A DNA stretch of 8,956 nucleotides from positions 1 through 8,956 of the forward strand of contig CAZDBA010000184.1 in NCBI GenBank assembly GCA_964503615.1. The letters run 5' to 3'. Shown here one piece after another: positions 1 through 5,564 of this stretch. How positions within the stretch are numbered: position 1 is the stretch's first letter; every line of letters begins with the position of its first letter. The DNA comes from CAZDBA01 sp964503615. Its GTDB lineage: Bacteria; Planctomycetota; Planctomycetia; Pirellulales; Pirellulaceae. Position numbers and translations under genes: made by a program. The notes under the pieces are model-generated. The model searched no databases and was not told where the DNA came from. It worked only from the letters and a program-made list of their open reading frames with translations.

Positions 1-720
1 AGGATTGACGCTTTGAGTCGCCGATTGGCGGGTAAAAAGATCGCTCGTATCGACCGGCTGGGCAAACGGGTCGTGGTTGTCACCGGCGACGAGCAGCGTT
101 TGTTGTTCGAGCCGCGTATGACCGGGTTGGTTTTGATCGAGCCACCTCCCACGAAGGAGCATCTTCGTTTTCGATTACGTTTGAAAGGTCGCAAGACCAA
201 AGAGCTGCTGTTCTGGGATCGCCGCGGGCTGGGGTTGGTTTATCTGCTTTCGAAGAAACAGTATGAAGAGAAAGTCGCCGATGGTTCGATCGGTCCCGAT
301 GCGCTGGAGATCAGCCTGGAGCAATTGCGGACTCGTTTGTCGGGCAGTCGCCGGAAAATCAAAGTTGCTTTGTTGGACCAGTCGGTCGTGGCGGGAGTCG
401 GGAATTTGTACGCCAGTGAGATTCTGCATGTGGCTCGCGTTGATCCCCGTAAGAGGTGTGATCGTGTCACTAAGGCGCAGTGGGAAGAGATATACCACTT
501 CATGAAAGTGATTTTGGAAACCGCGATCTTGCACGAGGGGTCGACGTTGTCCGACGGCACCTATCGTAACGCACTAAATGATCCCGGTAGTTACCAGAAT
601 CAACATCTGGTTTATGATCGCGAGGGCGATGTGTGTCCCAGTTGCGGTTCGCAAAAGATCAAGCGAATTGTGCAGGCGCAGCGAAGCACGTTCTTCTGTA
701 GCGGTTGCCAAAAAAAGTGA
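1..720 (+). CDS. mutM: Formamidopyrimidine-DNA glycosylase (MutM/Fpg), 5' end missing
   Basis: Base-excision-repair enzyme that removes oxidised purines such as 8-oxoguanine and nicks the abasic site. The frame is open from base 1, and 239 residues are visible against about 270 to 290 for the family, so roughly 30 to 50 N-terminal residues lie off the window. These include the Pro2-Glu3 catalytic end. The TTG at 13 is therefore not the real start. Visible parts are the end of the N-terminal beta-sandwich with LGKRVVVV (likely holding the catalytic beta-hairpin Lys), then PRMTG (the Met that fills the DNA void), then WDRRGLG (214-234). The helix-two-turn-helix segment QSVVAGVGNLYASEIL follows (379-426). 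The C-terminal zinc finger has two CxxC pairs (codons at 634, 643, 697 and 706) with RSTFF between them. The family call is secure. The lesion-intercalating region differs from E. coli (see findings). The stop TGA at 718-720 faces the convergent kinase gene with only 59 bases between them. Confidence 0.93.
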   Translation, partial: RIDALSRRLAGKKIARIDRLGKRVVVVTGDEQRLLFEPRMTGLVLIEPPPTKEHLRFRLRLKGRKTKELLFWDRRGLGLVYLLSKKQYEEKVADGSIGPDALEISLEQLRTRLSGSRRKIKVALLDQSVVAGVGNLYASEILHVARVDPRKRCDRVTKAQWEEIYHFMKVILETAILHEGSTLSDGTYRNALNDPGSYQNQHLVYDREGDVCPSCGSQKIKRIVQAQRSTFFCSGCQKK

Positions 721-779
721 ACCAGCGATCGGCCAATCGGTTCAATAGAACACTTCGCCGTTAGCAGAACGCTTAGCCG

Positions 780-1652
780 TTATGAAGCCGTCGTTTGCGA
801 TTGAATCGGGGCAGCGTTTGTTGCATGTGTTGCGGGAGCTGCCTGAAAGTTCGCTTTTGGAACTTGCGATCGTACGAGCGGAAGCTTTAATGTGAACTTG
901 GTGCCTTTGCCCACTGCGCTCTCGACACGGATCTTTCCGCCGTGAGCTTCGATGATATTCTTGCAAGCTGCTAGTCCCAAGCCGGTACCGCCCTTGCCCG
1001 ATTCGTCCGGTCCCGCCTTGGTCGTAAAATACGGCTCGAAGATTTTGCGAAGTTGATCTTGTGGGATGCCGGTGCCAAAGTCGCGTACCGAGATGTCGAC
1101 GGTTTGTGCCGCTTCGTCATGCGATAGACCAAGAATCAGCCGACCGCCTTCTGACATGGCTTGTCGAGCATTGATCAGCAGGTTCATCAACACCTGCTGG
1201 ATCTGGTTTCCGATTACGGGGGCTTTAGGAACTTCCATAAAGACCTTTTCGACCGAGATGCGATATCGTTGCATTTCTCGCTCCAGCAGGATCAGCGATT
1301 CCTCGATCAGAGTTTGGACGCAAGTGATCTCAAAGCTCTCGCTTCGATTTCGAGCCATTCCCAAGACTGAATTTGTAATCTTTGCAGCTCGCTCACCGCC
1401 CGCAAGAATTTTGGTGAACGCCTTTTCCTTCATCTCAGGATCGTCGTGCCGCAGGCCCAGTTTGGCGTAATTGATGACCGTCATCAAAACGTTGTTAAAT
1501 TCGTGGGTCGTGGTTCCGACTAGCTCTCCCAGCGCAGTCAGCTTTTGCGCTTCGGTCAATTGGCATTGCAGGGTTTTGTTGATTCCCTTCAAGCGGTTGA
1601 TTTCTGCAAGCAGTTGTGCGGTGTCTTGATTAGCGGGGCTGGGAGTAGTCAA
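780..1652 (-). CDS. Soluble sensor-less histidine kinase (orphan)
   Basis: A 290-residue protein that is almost only a kinase core. A short predicted coiled coil (about residues 12-38) leads into the H-box GTTTHEFNNVL with the phospho-acceptor His50. The dimerisation helices follow, then the ATPase domain: N-box NLLINA (Asn161), G1 DFGTG (Asp191), F-box IFEPYFTTK (205-212) and G2 GGTGLGLA (221-228). The HEFNN type of H-box is common in soluble NtrB-like and hybrid-type kinases. No transmembrane segment, PAS, GAF or receiver domain is visible, and the last 30 or so residues are an Ala/Thr/Gln-rich tail without recognisable fold. The start is TTG (1650-1652). An in-frame TAA lies seven codons upstream, no ATG intervenes, and GGAG sits 6 bases ahead. 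The gene is convergent with mutM and divergent from the small gene at 1869. No response regulator is adjacent, so its input and target are unknown. It probably gets its signal from a partner protein through the N-terminal coiled coil (inference). Confidence 0.9.
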   Translation of the reverse strand: MTTPSPANQDTAQLLAEINRLKGINKTLQCQLTEAQKLTALGELVGTTTHEFNNVLMTVINYAKLGLRHDDPEMKEKAFTKILAGGERAAKITNSVLGMARNRSESFEITCVQTLIEESLILLEREMQRYRISVEKVFMEVPKAPVIGNQIQQVLMNLLINARQAMSEGGRLILGLSHDEAAQTVDISVRDFGTGIPQDQLRKIFEPYFTTKAGPDESGKGGTGLGLAACKNIIEAHGGKIRVESAVGKGTKFTLKLPLVRSQVPKANFQAAPATHATNAAPIQSQTTAS

Positions 1653-1658
1653 CGTTAG

Positions 1659-1662
1659 CTCC
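1659..1662 (-). promoter_or_regulatory. Ribosome binding site of the soluble kinase
   Basis: On the minus strand this reads GGAG, 6 bases before the TTG start at 1652. It is one of only two convincing Shine-Dalgarno sequences in the window, and it fixes the TTG as the start codon, because the reading frame closes seven codons further upstream. Confidence 0.7.
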
Positions 1663-1674
1663 GTTGCTGGTTAT

Positions 1675-1707
1675 CTGATCAAAATTGTGATAGCAGAATT
1701 TGATCAG
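1675..1707. repeat. 9-bp inverted repeat upstream of the soluble kinase
   Basis: CTGATCAAA (1675-1683) and its exact complement TTTGATCAG (1699-1707) are separated by 15 bases. Arm centres are 24 bp apart, just over two helical turns. It lies 23 bases upstream of the kinase start, so it could be an operator for a dimeric regulator or a hairpin in the kinase leader. Each arm contains the self-palindromic TGATCA, so the pair can also be read as two direct copies of that hexamer. Function is inferred from position only. Confidence 0.4.
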
Positions 1708-1768
1708 TGGGTGCTGGTATTCGAAAAGAGGCAGTTTTTGCGGAAAAATCCCACCTTAAAAGTATCGT

Positions 1769-1782
1769 CGAATACGTATTCG
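1769..1782. promoter_or_regulatory. Perfect 14-bp palindrome, candidate operator
   Basis: CGAATACGTATTCG is its own reverse complement. It ends 19 bases before the TATAAT at 1802 and thus covers the expected -35 position, where the sequence resembles TTGACA poorly. The half-site GTATTCG occurs again at 1717-1723, 59 bp upstream. Placement over the -35 suggests a transcription-factor site controlling the gene at 1869 (inference); no known regulator consensus is recognised. Confidence 0.45.
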
Positions 1783-1801
1783 TTTCTAAAACGCATGCAC
1801 A

Positions 1802-1807
1802 TATAAT
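1802..1807 (+). promoter_or_regulatory. Candidate -10 box of the small hypothetical gene
   Basis: An exact TATAAT lies 61 bases upstream of the ATG at 1869. The hexamer 17 bp upstream (TTCGTT) is a weak -35, and the 14-bp palindrome overlaps it, as in factor-dependent promoters. The transcript would start near 1814 and have a leader of about 55 bases. Confidence 0.45.
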
Positions 1808-1815
1808 CCGGTTCG

Positions 1816-1835
1816 CCAAGTAAAGGATGACTTGG
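1816..1835 (+). repeat. Leader hairpin before the small hypothetical gene
   Basis: CCAAGT (1816-1821) pairs perfectly with ACTTGG (1830-1835) around an 8-base loop containing AAAGGATG. It would sit at the 5' end of the transcript predicted from the TATAAT at 1802. Its loop holds the ATG of the 12-codon leader reading frame at 1827. A 6-bp stem can arise by chance, so the role is uncertain. Confidence 0.25.
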
Positions 1836-1865
1836 GAAGAGAGACCGAGTTTTACAGGGAGGTAA
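1827..1865 (+). CDS. Possible 12-residue leader peptide
   Basis: An ATG at 1827 opens a frame MTWEERPSFTGR that stops with TAA at 1863-1865, three bases before the ATG of the next gene. The ribosome binding site of that gene lies within the last codons of the leader frame, so translation of the leader would affect it directly. The leader's own AAAGG abuts its ATG with no spacing, which argues against efficient initiation. Its composition has no run of one amino acid, so ordinary attenuation is not indicated. Low confidence. Confidence 0.12.
   Translation: MTWEERPSFTGR
1856..1862 (+). promoter_or_regulatory. Strong ribosome binding site of the small hypothetical gene
   Basis: AGGGAGG ends 6 bases before the ATG at 1869. 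It is the best Shine-Dalgarno sequence in the window, and it makes the start certain and the gene likely to be real and well translated. Confidence 0.75.
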
Positions 1866-1868
1866 GCA

Positions 1869-2131
1869 ATGAGAACGGTAGAAAAGCTTGAGGAGCTAAC
1901 CGCATTGGCGGAACGGATGGGGTATCAGATCCGGTACGAGCCGTTAGCGGGCACAGGCGGTGTTTGCGAGTATGGTGGCAAGCGTTGGTTGTTCGTGGAT
2001 CTCAACCTCACCGTGACCGAACGTCTGGACTTGATCACCGACGCTCTTATGGCAGATCCGTCACTGCCCGTTACAAATCTCAGCGATGAACTCTATTCGC
2101 ACTTTGGATTTAGTAGCCGCAAAAACGCCGC
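1869..2131 (+). CDS. Small protein of unknown function, 3' end lost in the gap
   Basis: The first 88 residues are visible (the last codon GCN must be Ala) before the N run at 2132. The ATG has an excellent ribosome binding site. The protein opens with an amphipathic charged helix (VEKLEELTALAERMGYQ), then an alternating segment IRYEPL, a glycine turn GTGGVCEYGGKRW, a hydrophobic strand LFVDLNL, and a second helix TERLDLITDALMADP. There is one Cys (residue 33) and no signal peptide or membrane segment, so it should be cytoplasmic. The helix-strand-Gly turn-strand-helix pattern resembles small conserved proteins of about 90 to 100 residues seen in planctomycetes and other phyla, from memory and unverified. 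If so, it ends soon after the visible part. Function not recognised. It is divergent from the soluble kinase and shares its control region. Confidence 0.8.
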
Positions 2132-2231
2132 NNNNNNNNNNNNNNNNNNNNNNNNNNNNNNNNNNNNNNNNNNNNNNNNNNNNNNNNNNNNNNNNNNNNN
2201 NNNNNNNNNNNNNNNNNNNNNNNNNNNNNNN
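2132..2231. other. Assembly gap (100 N)
   Basis: Exactly 100 N, the conventional placeholder for a scaffold gap of unknown size. It removes the stop codon of the small hypothetical gene, and any gene between that and nadD would be hidden. The bases immediately after it (2232-2245) carry nothing recognisable. Confidence 0.97.
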
Positions 2232-2245
2232 GCGGGGCATTCTGG

Positions 2246-2860
2246 CTATTGCGGTTGCTGGTAAAGTTCTTTGGTCTCGATGTATTTTTCAACCGCTCGT
2301 GGTAGGAGGTATCTCAGACTTCGCCCTGCTGCCGATCTTGCTCTCAGCTCGGTGCTGCTGATCTCAATCATCCGGGAATCGAATGCGTAACGTTCGATCT
2401 CGGCCATTTGTTGCTGATCGGCATACGGTTCGAACGCTGATAAATCGACCGGTGGTGAGCCAGGTCTACCCACGACCAGCGGCGTTGCCAAGCGGCAGAT
2501 TTTTTCCGGGTTGCGCCAAGTGTCAAACTCGGCCAACGAATCACCGCCAATCAAAAGAAATAGATCGTCGTCCGGTTTCTCTTCATTGATTTGCGTCAAA
2601 GTATCGACCGTATAGCTCACACCACCCCGTTCCAATTCAGTTTTGGAAAGTAGAAACGAACTGTGCCCAGCGATCGCGAACTCAATCATTTCGACTCGTT
2701 GTCGGTCGTTTGCATGCGCTCCATCCTGCTTGTGCGGTGAAAGGGCCGCTGGGATGAACCAGACTTCGTCCAAACTTGCATGCTCCAAACACTGCTCGGC
2801 CAAAATTAAATGTCCCTGGTGGATAGGGTCGAACGAGCCACCAAAAATTCCGATACGCAT
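2246..2860 (-). CDS. nadD: Nicotinate-mononucleotide adenylyltransferase
   Basis: Cytoplasmic enzyme that joins nicotinate mononucleotide to AMP from ATP, giving deamido-NAD, the penultimate step of NAD synthesis. The 204-residue length is typical. The nucleotidyltransferase alpha/beta-phosphodiesterase fold is shown by GIFGGSFDPIHQGH at residues 4-17 (the HxGH motif is His14 to His17), FIPAALSPHK (35-44), GGVSYTVDTL (79-88), LIGGDSL (103-109) and the second ATP-binding motif ISSTELR (167-173), followed by a C-terminal PRAVEKYI helix. ATG at 2858-2860; stop TAG at 2246-2248. No Shine-Dalgarno is evident ahead of the ATG. It diverges from priA and converges with the small gene across the gap. 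All key motifs are intact, so it should be active. NadD in many bacteria lies beside proA, obgE or rsfS; none of these is here. Confidence 0.96.
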   Translation of the reverse strand: MRIGIFGGSFDPIHQGHLILAEQCLEHASLDEVWFIPAALSPHKQDGAHANDRQRVEMIEFAIAGHSSFLLSKTELERGGVSYTVDTLTQINEEKPDDDLFLLIGGDSLAEFDTWRNPEKICRLATPLVVGRPGSPPVDLSAFEPYADQQQMAEIERYAFDSRMIEISSTELRARSAAGRSLRYLLPRAVEKYIETKELYQQPQ

Positions 2861-2892
2861 TAAATTTGCTGCTGACGAAGGGAAAGTTGATC

Positions 2893-2913
2893 ACAAGCCA
2901 GAACGCGGCTTGT
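2893..2913. repeat. 7-bp hairpin/inverted repeat upstream of nadD
   Basis: ACAAGCC (2893-2899) and GGCTTGT (2907-2913) are perfect complements around a 7-base loop, 32 bases upstream of the nadD ATG. It could be a leader hairpin of nadD or a regulator site in the nadD-priA divergent region. It does not look like any NAD-regulator site I can name, and there is no U tract on either side to make a terminator. Confidence 0.35.
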
Positions 2914-3032
2914 TTGGGAAGAAACGAAAAGAGTCTTCAACGCAGAAGGTAACAGATCAAGTAGGGGTTATCTATCTATGCCCGAATAATTTGAGCCTGA
3001 TTCTGGCGACAACTTTTGCTGCACGACCAAAC

Positions 3033-3063
3033 GTGACACGGGAGATTGCCAAAATGGTATATT
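3033..3063 (+). promoter_or_regulatory. Candidate promoter of priA
   Basis: GTGACA (3033-3038, five of six to TTGACA) and TATATT (3058-3063, five of six to TATAAT) are separated by 19 bp. The preceding TGg makes an extended -10, which can offset the long spacer. Transcription would start near 3070. That gives a leader of about 34 bases to the possible ATC start at 3104, or 88 bases to the TTG at 3158. Confidence 0.4.
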
Positions 3064-3157
3064 AGCCGTGACTATTCGTCGACTTTATTTGTAGGCCGCC
3101 ACCATCTCCAAAAGTCACCAAAACAGTCTGTTCGACACCACTCCGGAACCTTGGCAA

Positions 3158-5410
3158 TTGGATGACCAAGGCGACTGGGTCGCTGCGCGGATTGTGTTTT
3201 CCGGTGCGCCATTTGGGCCGTACGACTACAGTGTGCCCTTGGAGATGCAGGAGCGAATGCAAAGTGGAATGCGGGTAAAGGTTCCTTTGGGACGAGGCAA
3301 CCGAAAGATGACGGGGTATTGTATCGATGTGATCTCCTCGAATCACTCGCTTGCCGCGACGGTCAACTCACGCCGTTTGAAACCGATCACCGAAATTATT
3401 GACACTCGACCGATCATTCAACCGGCTCTACTGGGGTTGGCTCATTGGATCAGTGACTATTACGTTTGCCCGCTGGGCAATGTGATCGAGACGATCGTGC
3501 CCACCAGTATTCGAGATAACGCGGGAACGCGCAAGATGTTGTTTGCGAGCATCTCGCCTGATTACTTGGCCGATCCTGAATCACAAAAAGTGACTAAGCT
3601 CCAAAAGCATGTACTGAGCGTCCTTGCAAACAGCAAACAAGCGGTGACTCCTAAAGAGCTGGCTGAAACCGCAGGTTGCACACAGGCTCCGATATCAACT
3701 TTGCGCCGCCGCGGGATCATCCTCACCAGCGAGCGACGTGTTCAGCAAAAAACGCACGAGATCCCTAACGAAAAACGGGAAGCCGACTGGCCATTGAACG
3801 GTGACCAGCAATTGGCTTTGGACCAGATCGACAAAGCGATTCAGGCCAACCTCCACGAAACGTTTTTGATGCTCGGTATTACCGGAAGTGGCAAAACAGA
3901 AGTCTACATCCGCGCAATTCAAAAAGTTGTTGAATTAGGACGTCAGGCGATCGTACTGGTCCCGGAAATTAGTTTGACTCCGCAAACGCGGCAACGGTTT
4001 CGGGCGCGTTTTGATCAGGTAGCGGTACTCCATAGTCACTTGTCACCGGCCGAACGAGCTTGGCACTGGCAGCAGATTGCCGCGGGCCACGTGCAAGTAA
4101 TCATCGGCGCTCGCAGCGCCGTTTTCGCGCCGGTGCCCGATCTCGGCTTGATCATTCTGGATGAAGAACACGATGGTTCGTTCAAGCAGGACAAGGCTCC
4201 CCGCTATCACGCGCGGGACGTTGCACAATGGCGAGCCGCAAAAGAAAAAGTCCCGTTGATTCTAGGCAGCGCAACGCCTGCTTTGGAAAGTTACCAACGG
4301 GCGCTTTTGGACCAATACAAACTAGTTAGCCTGCCCAACCGCGTGTTGGATCTGCCGCTGCCGGACGTGTCCACGATCGACATGCGGGTTGACTACAAAA
4401 ATCGGCGTAGCGCGAATCCGATTAGCCAGAAACTTCGACAGGAAATTCGCACCGCGCTCAATGACGATGGACAGGTTATCCTGCTGTTGAATCGCCGTGG
4501 GTATGCGACGCGTGTTCAGTGTCCCGGTTGTGGACACGTTATCTATTGTCCCGACTGTGCGATTCCGATGACGCATCACAAACAGGGCAATAAACTCGTT
4601 TGCCATTTTTGTGATCACCAGCAGTCTGAACCCAAGACGTGTCCTGACTGTGGCTTTCAAGCGATCCGATTCGCTGGCTTGGGGACTCAGCGATTGGAGC
4701 AGTACATTCGTTCGCTGTTTCCTGAAGTGCCTTGTATGCGGATGGACACAGACACGATGAAACGACCGGGCAGCCACGAAGCGGCTTTGGCCAAGTTTCG
4801 AAGTGGCGAGACGAAAATCCTGCTCGGTACGCAAATGATTGCCAAAGGGTTGGACTTTCCCAACGTCACTTTGGTTGGTGTGATCAATGCTGATTCCGCG
4901 TTGCACTTTCCTGACTTTCGCGCGGCCGAACGGACGTTTGGATTGGTGACTCAAGTTGCTGGCCGCAGTGGTCGAGGCCCCAAGGGGGGGCGGGTGTTGG
5001 TGCAAACGTTCAGCCCCGATCATCCGGCGATTATTGCTGCGACCCATCACGACTATGTTGCGTTTGCCAGCGGTGAATTGCCGATGCGAGAGACGGTAAG
5101 TTTTCCGCCTTATGGTCGACTTGCCCGAATCGTCGTTCGAAGTCCTTCCGAAGCACTCGCCGAACAGATGGGCGACCAGATTGCGGAAGTAATTCAAAAG
5201 ACGGCAAACGAAATGGAAACGCAGGTCCAGATAAATGGTCCCGCACCGGCCCCTGTGGAAAAGTTGCGGGGCCAATTCCGCTTTCACATTTTGATCCAAG
5301 CTGATCTCGATGCAGGTCTCCAACCGGTGATTGCTCAGGCAACCCGGCAGATTAAACAGGTCGATGACGTTCAGTGGATCGCTGATATCGATCCGCAGGA
5401 TATGCTTTAG
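3158..5410 (+). CDS. priA: Primosomal protein N' (replication restart helicase PriA)
   Basis: Helicase that recognises abandoned replication forks and reloads the replisome. Residues are counted from the TTG at 3158, 750 in all (E. coli PriA is about 732). The N-terminal 3'-end-binding domain comes first (about 7-110: AARIVFSGAPFGPYDYSVP, RVKVPLGRGN), then a winged-helix segment (about 145-200). The helicase core has Walker A GITGSGKTEVY (240-250), DEEH (335-338) and GSATPALES (370-378). A zinc-binding insert has eight cysteines in four CxxC pairs (455/458, 464/467, 482/485, 495/498). Later motifs are GTQMIAKGLDFP (557-568) and QVAGRSGRG (599-607), and the protein ends with WIADIDPQDML. All motifs are intact. 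The start is uncertain: TTG 3158 has only a weak GGAA upstream, and the frame stays open back to a TAG at 3092, encoding protein-like LFDTTPEPWQL with no ATG, GTG or TTG (see findings). The end is firm (TAG 5408-5410). Confidence 0.97.
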   Translation: MDDQGDWVAARIVFSGAPFGPYDYSVPLEMQERMQSGMRVKVPLGRGNRKMTGYCIDVISSNHSLAATVNSRRLKPITEIIDTRPIIQPALLGLAHWISDYYVCPLGNVIETIVPTSIRDNAGTRKMLFASISPDYLADPESQKVTKLQKHVLSVLANSKQAVTPKELAETAGCTQAPISTLRRRGIILTSERRVQQKTHEIPNEKREADWPLNGDQQLALDQIDKAIQANLHETFLMLGITGSGKTEVYIRAIQKVVELGRQAIVLVPEISLTPQTRQRFRARFDQVAVLHSHLSPAERAWHWQQIAAGHVQVIIGARSAVFAPVPDLGLIILDEEHDGSFKQDKAPRYHARDVAQWRAAKEKVPLILGSATPALESYQRALLDQYKLVSLPNRVLDLPLPDVSTIDMRVDYKNRRSANPISQKLRQEIRTALNDDGQVILLLNRRGYATRVQCPGCGHVIYCPDCAIPMTHHKQGNKLVCHFCDHQQSEPKTCPDCGFQAIRFAGLGTQRLEQYIRSLFPEVPCMRMDTDTMKRPGSHEAALAKFRSGETKILLGTQMIAKGLDFPNVTLVGVINADSALHFPDFRAAERTFGLVTQVAGRSGRGPKGGRVLVQTFSPDHPAIIAATHHDYVAFASGELPMRETVSFPPYGRLARIVVRSPSEALAEQMGDQIAEVIQKTANEMETQVQINGPAPAPVEKLRGQFRFHILIQADLDAGLQPVIAQATRQIKQVDDVQWIADIDPQDML

Positions 5411-5423
5411 AATTGGGAATTGG

Positions 5424-5462
5424 TCGGGCGCCCATGAATGCTGGACGCCTGAATCTTGCTTT
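5424..5462 (+). terminator. Possible terminator after priA
   Basis: TCGGGCG (5424-5430) can pair with CGCCTGA (5446-5452), seven pairs with one G-U, around a 15-base loop. A moderately T-rich ATCTTGCTTT follows. It starts 13 bases after the priA stop. The loop is large and the T tract broken, so it is weak at best. Confidence 0.3.
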
Positions 5463-5473
5463 ACCAATCCGGG

Positions 5474-5494
5474 ATCGGTCTGAGAATCGGTCTG
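5474..5494 (+). repeat. Tandem 9-bp direct repeat upstream of the heme-type kinase
   Basis: ATCGGTCTG occurs twice (5474-5482 and 5486-5494) with AGA between, a 12-bp period. It ends 21 bases before a TAGAAT box, touching the expected -35 position. Same-face direct repeats just upstream of a weak -35 are typical of activator sites such as those of OmpR/PhoB-family regulators. That assignment is inference from layout, not a motif match. Confidence 0.45.
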
Positions 5495-5515
5495 GTTTGG
5501 CTTTGGTCGCGTTCT

Positions 5516-5521
5516 TAGAAT
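5516..5521 (+). promoter_or_regulatory. Candidate -10 box of the heme-type kinase
   Basis: TAGAAT matches TATAAT at five of six positions and lies 43 bases before the TTG start at 5565. The -35 expected 17 bp upstream (TGGTTT) is poor. Combined with the tandem repeat at 5474-5494, an activator-dependent promoter is possible. Confidence 0.3.
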
Positions 5522-5564
5522 GGTTAAGATGCAATCAACCCCTCAGTAAACTTTTCCAAATGGA

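Noticed and set aside
13..15. TTG at 13 as the start of mutM
   Set aside because: The frame is open to base 1, and starting here would delete the catalytic N-terminus and part of the beta-sandwich domain; the gene simply begins before the window.
720..742. Imperfect palindrome AACCAGCGATCGG...AATCGGTT right after mutM
   Set aside because: The pairing needs bulges and there is no T tract; it is too weak to call a terminator between the convergent genes.
2887..2893. TTGATCA shared between the nadD upstream region and the inverted repeat at 1675-1707
   Set aside because: Seven bases built around the common hexamer TGATCA are too short to support a shared regulator.
3095..3106. GCCGCCACCATC, resembling a eukaryotic Kozak sequence
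   Set aside because: All other genes are bacterial and the following codon is ATC, not ATG; the resemblance is coincidental.
4322..5467. 381-codon open frame on the minus strand opposite priA
   Set aside because: It lies antisense to the strongly conserved PriA helicase and zinc-binding domains, its translation has no recognisable fold, and it is explained by codon bias of priA on the other strand.
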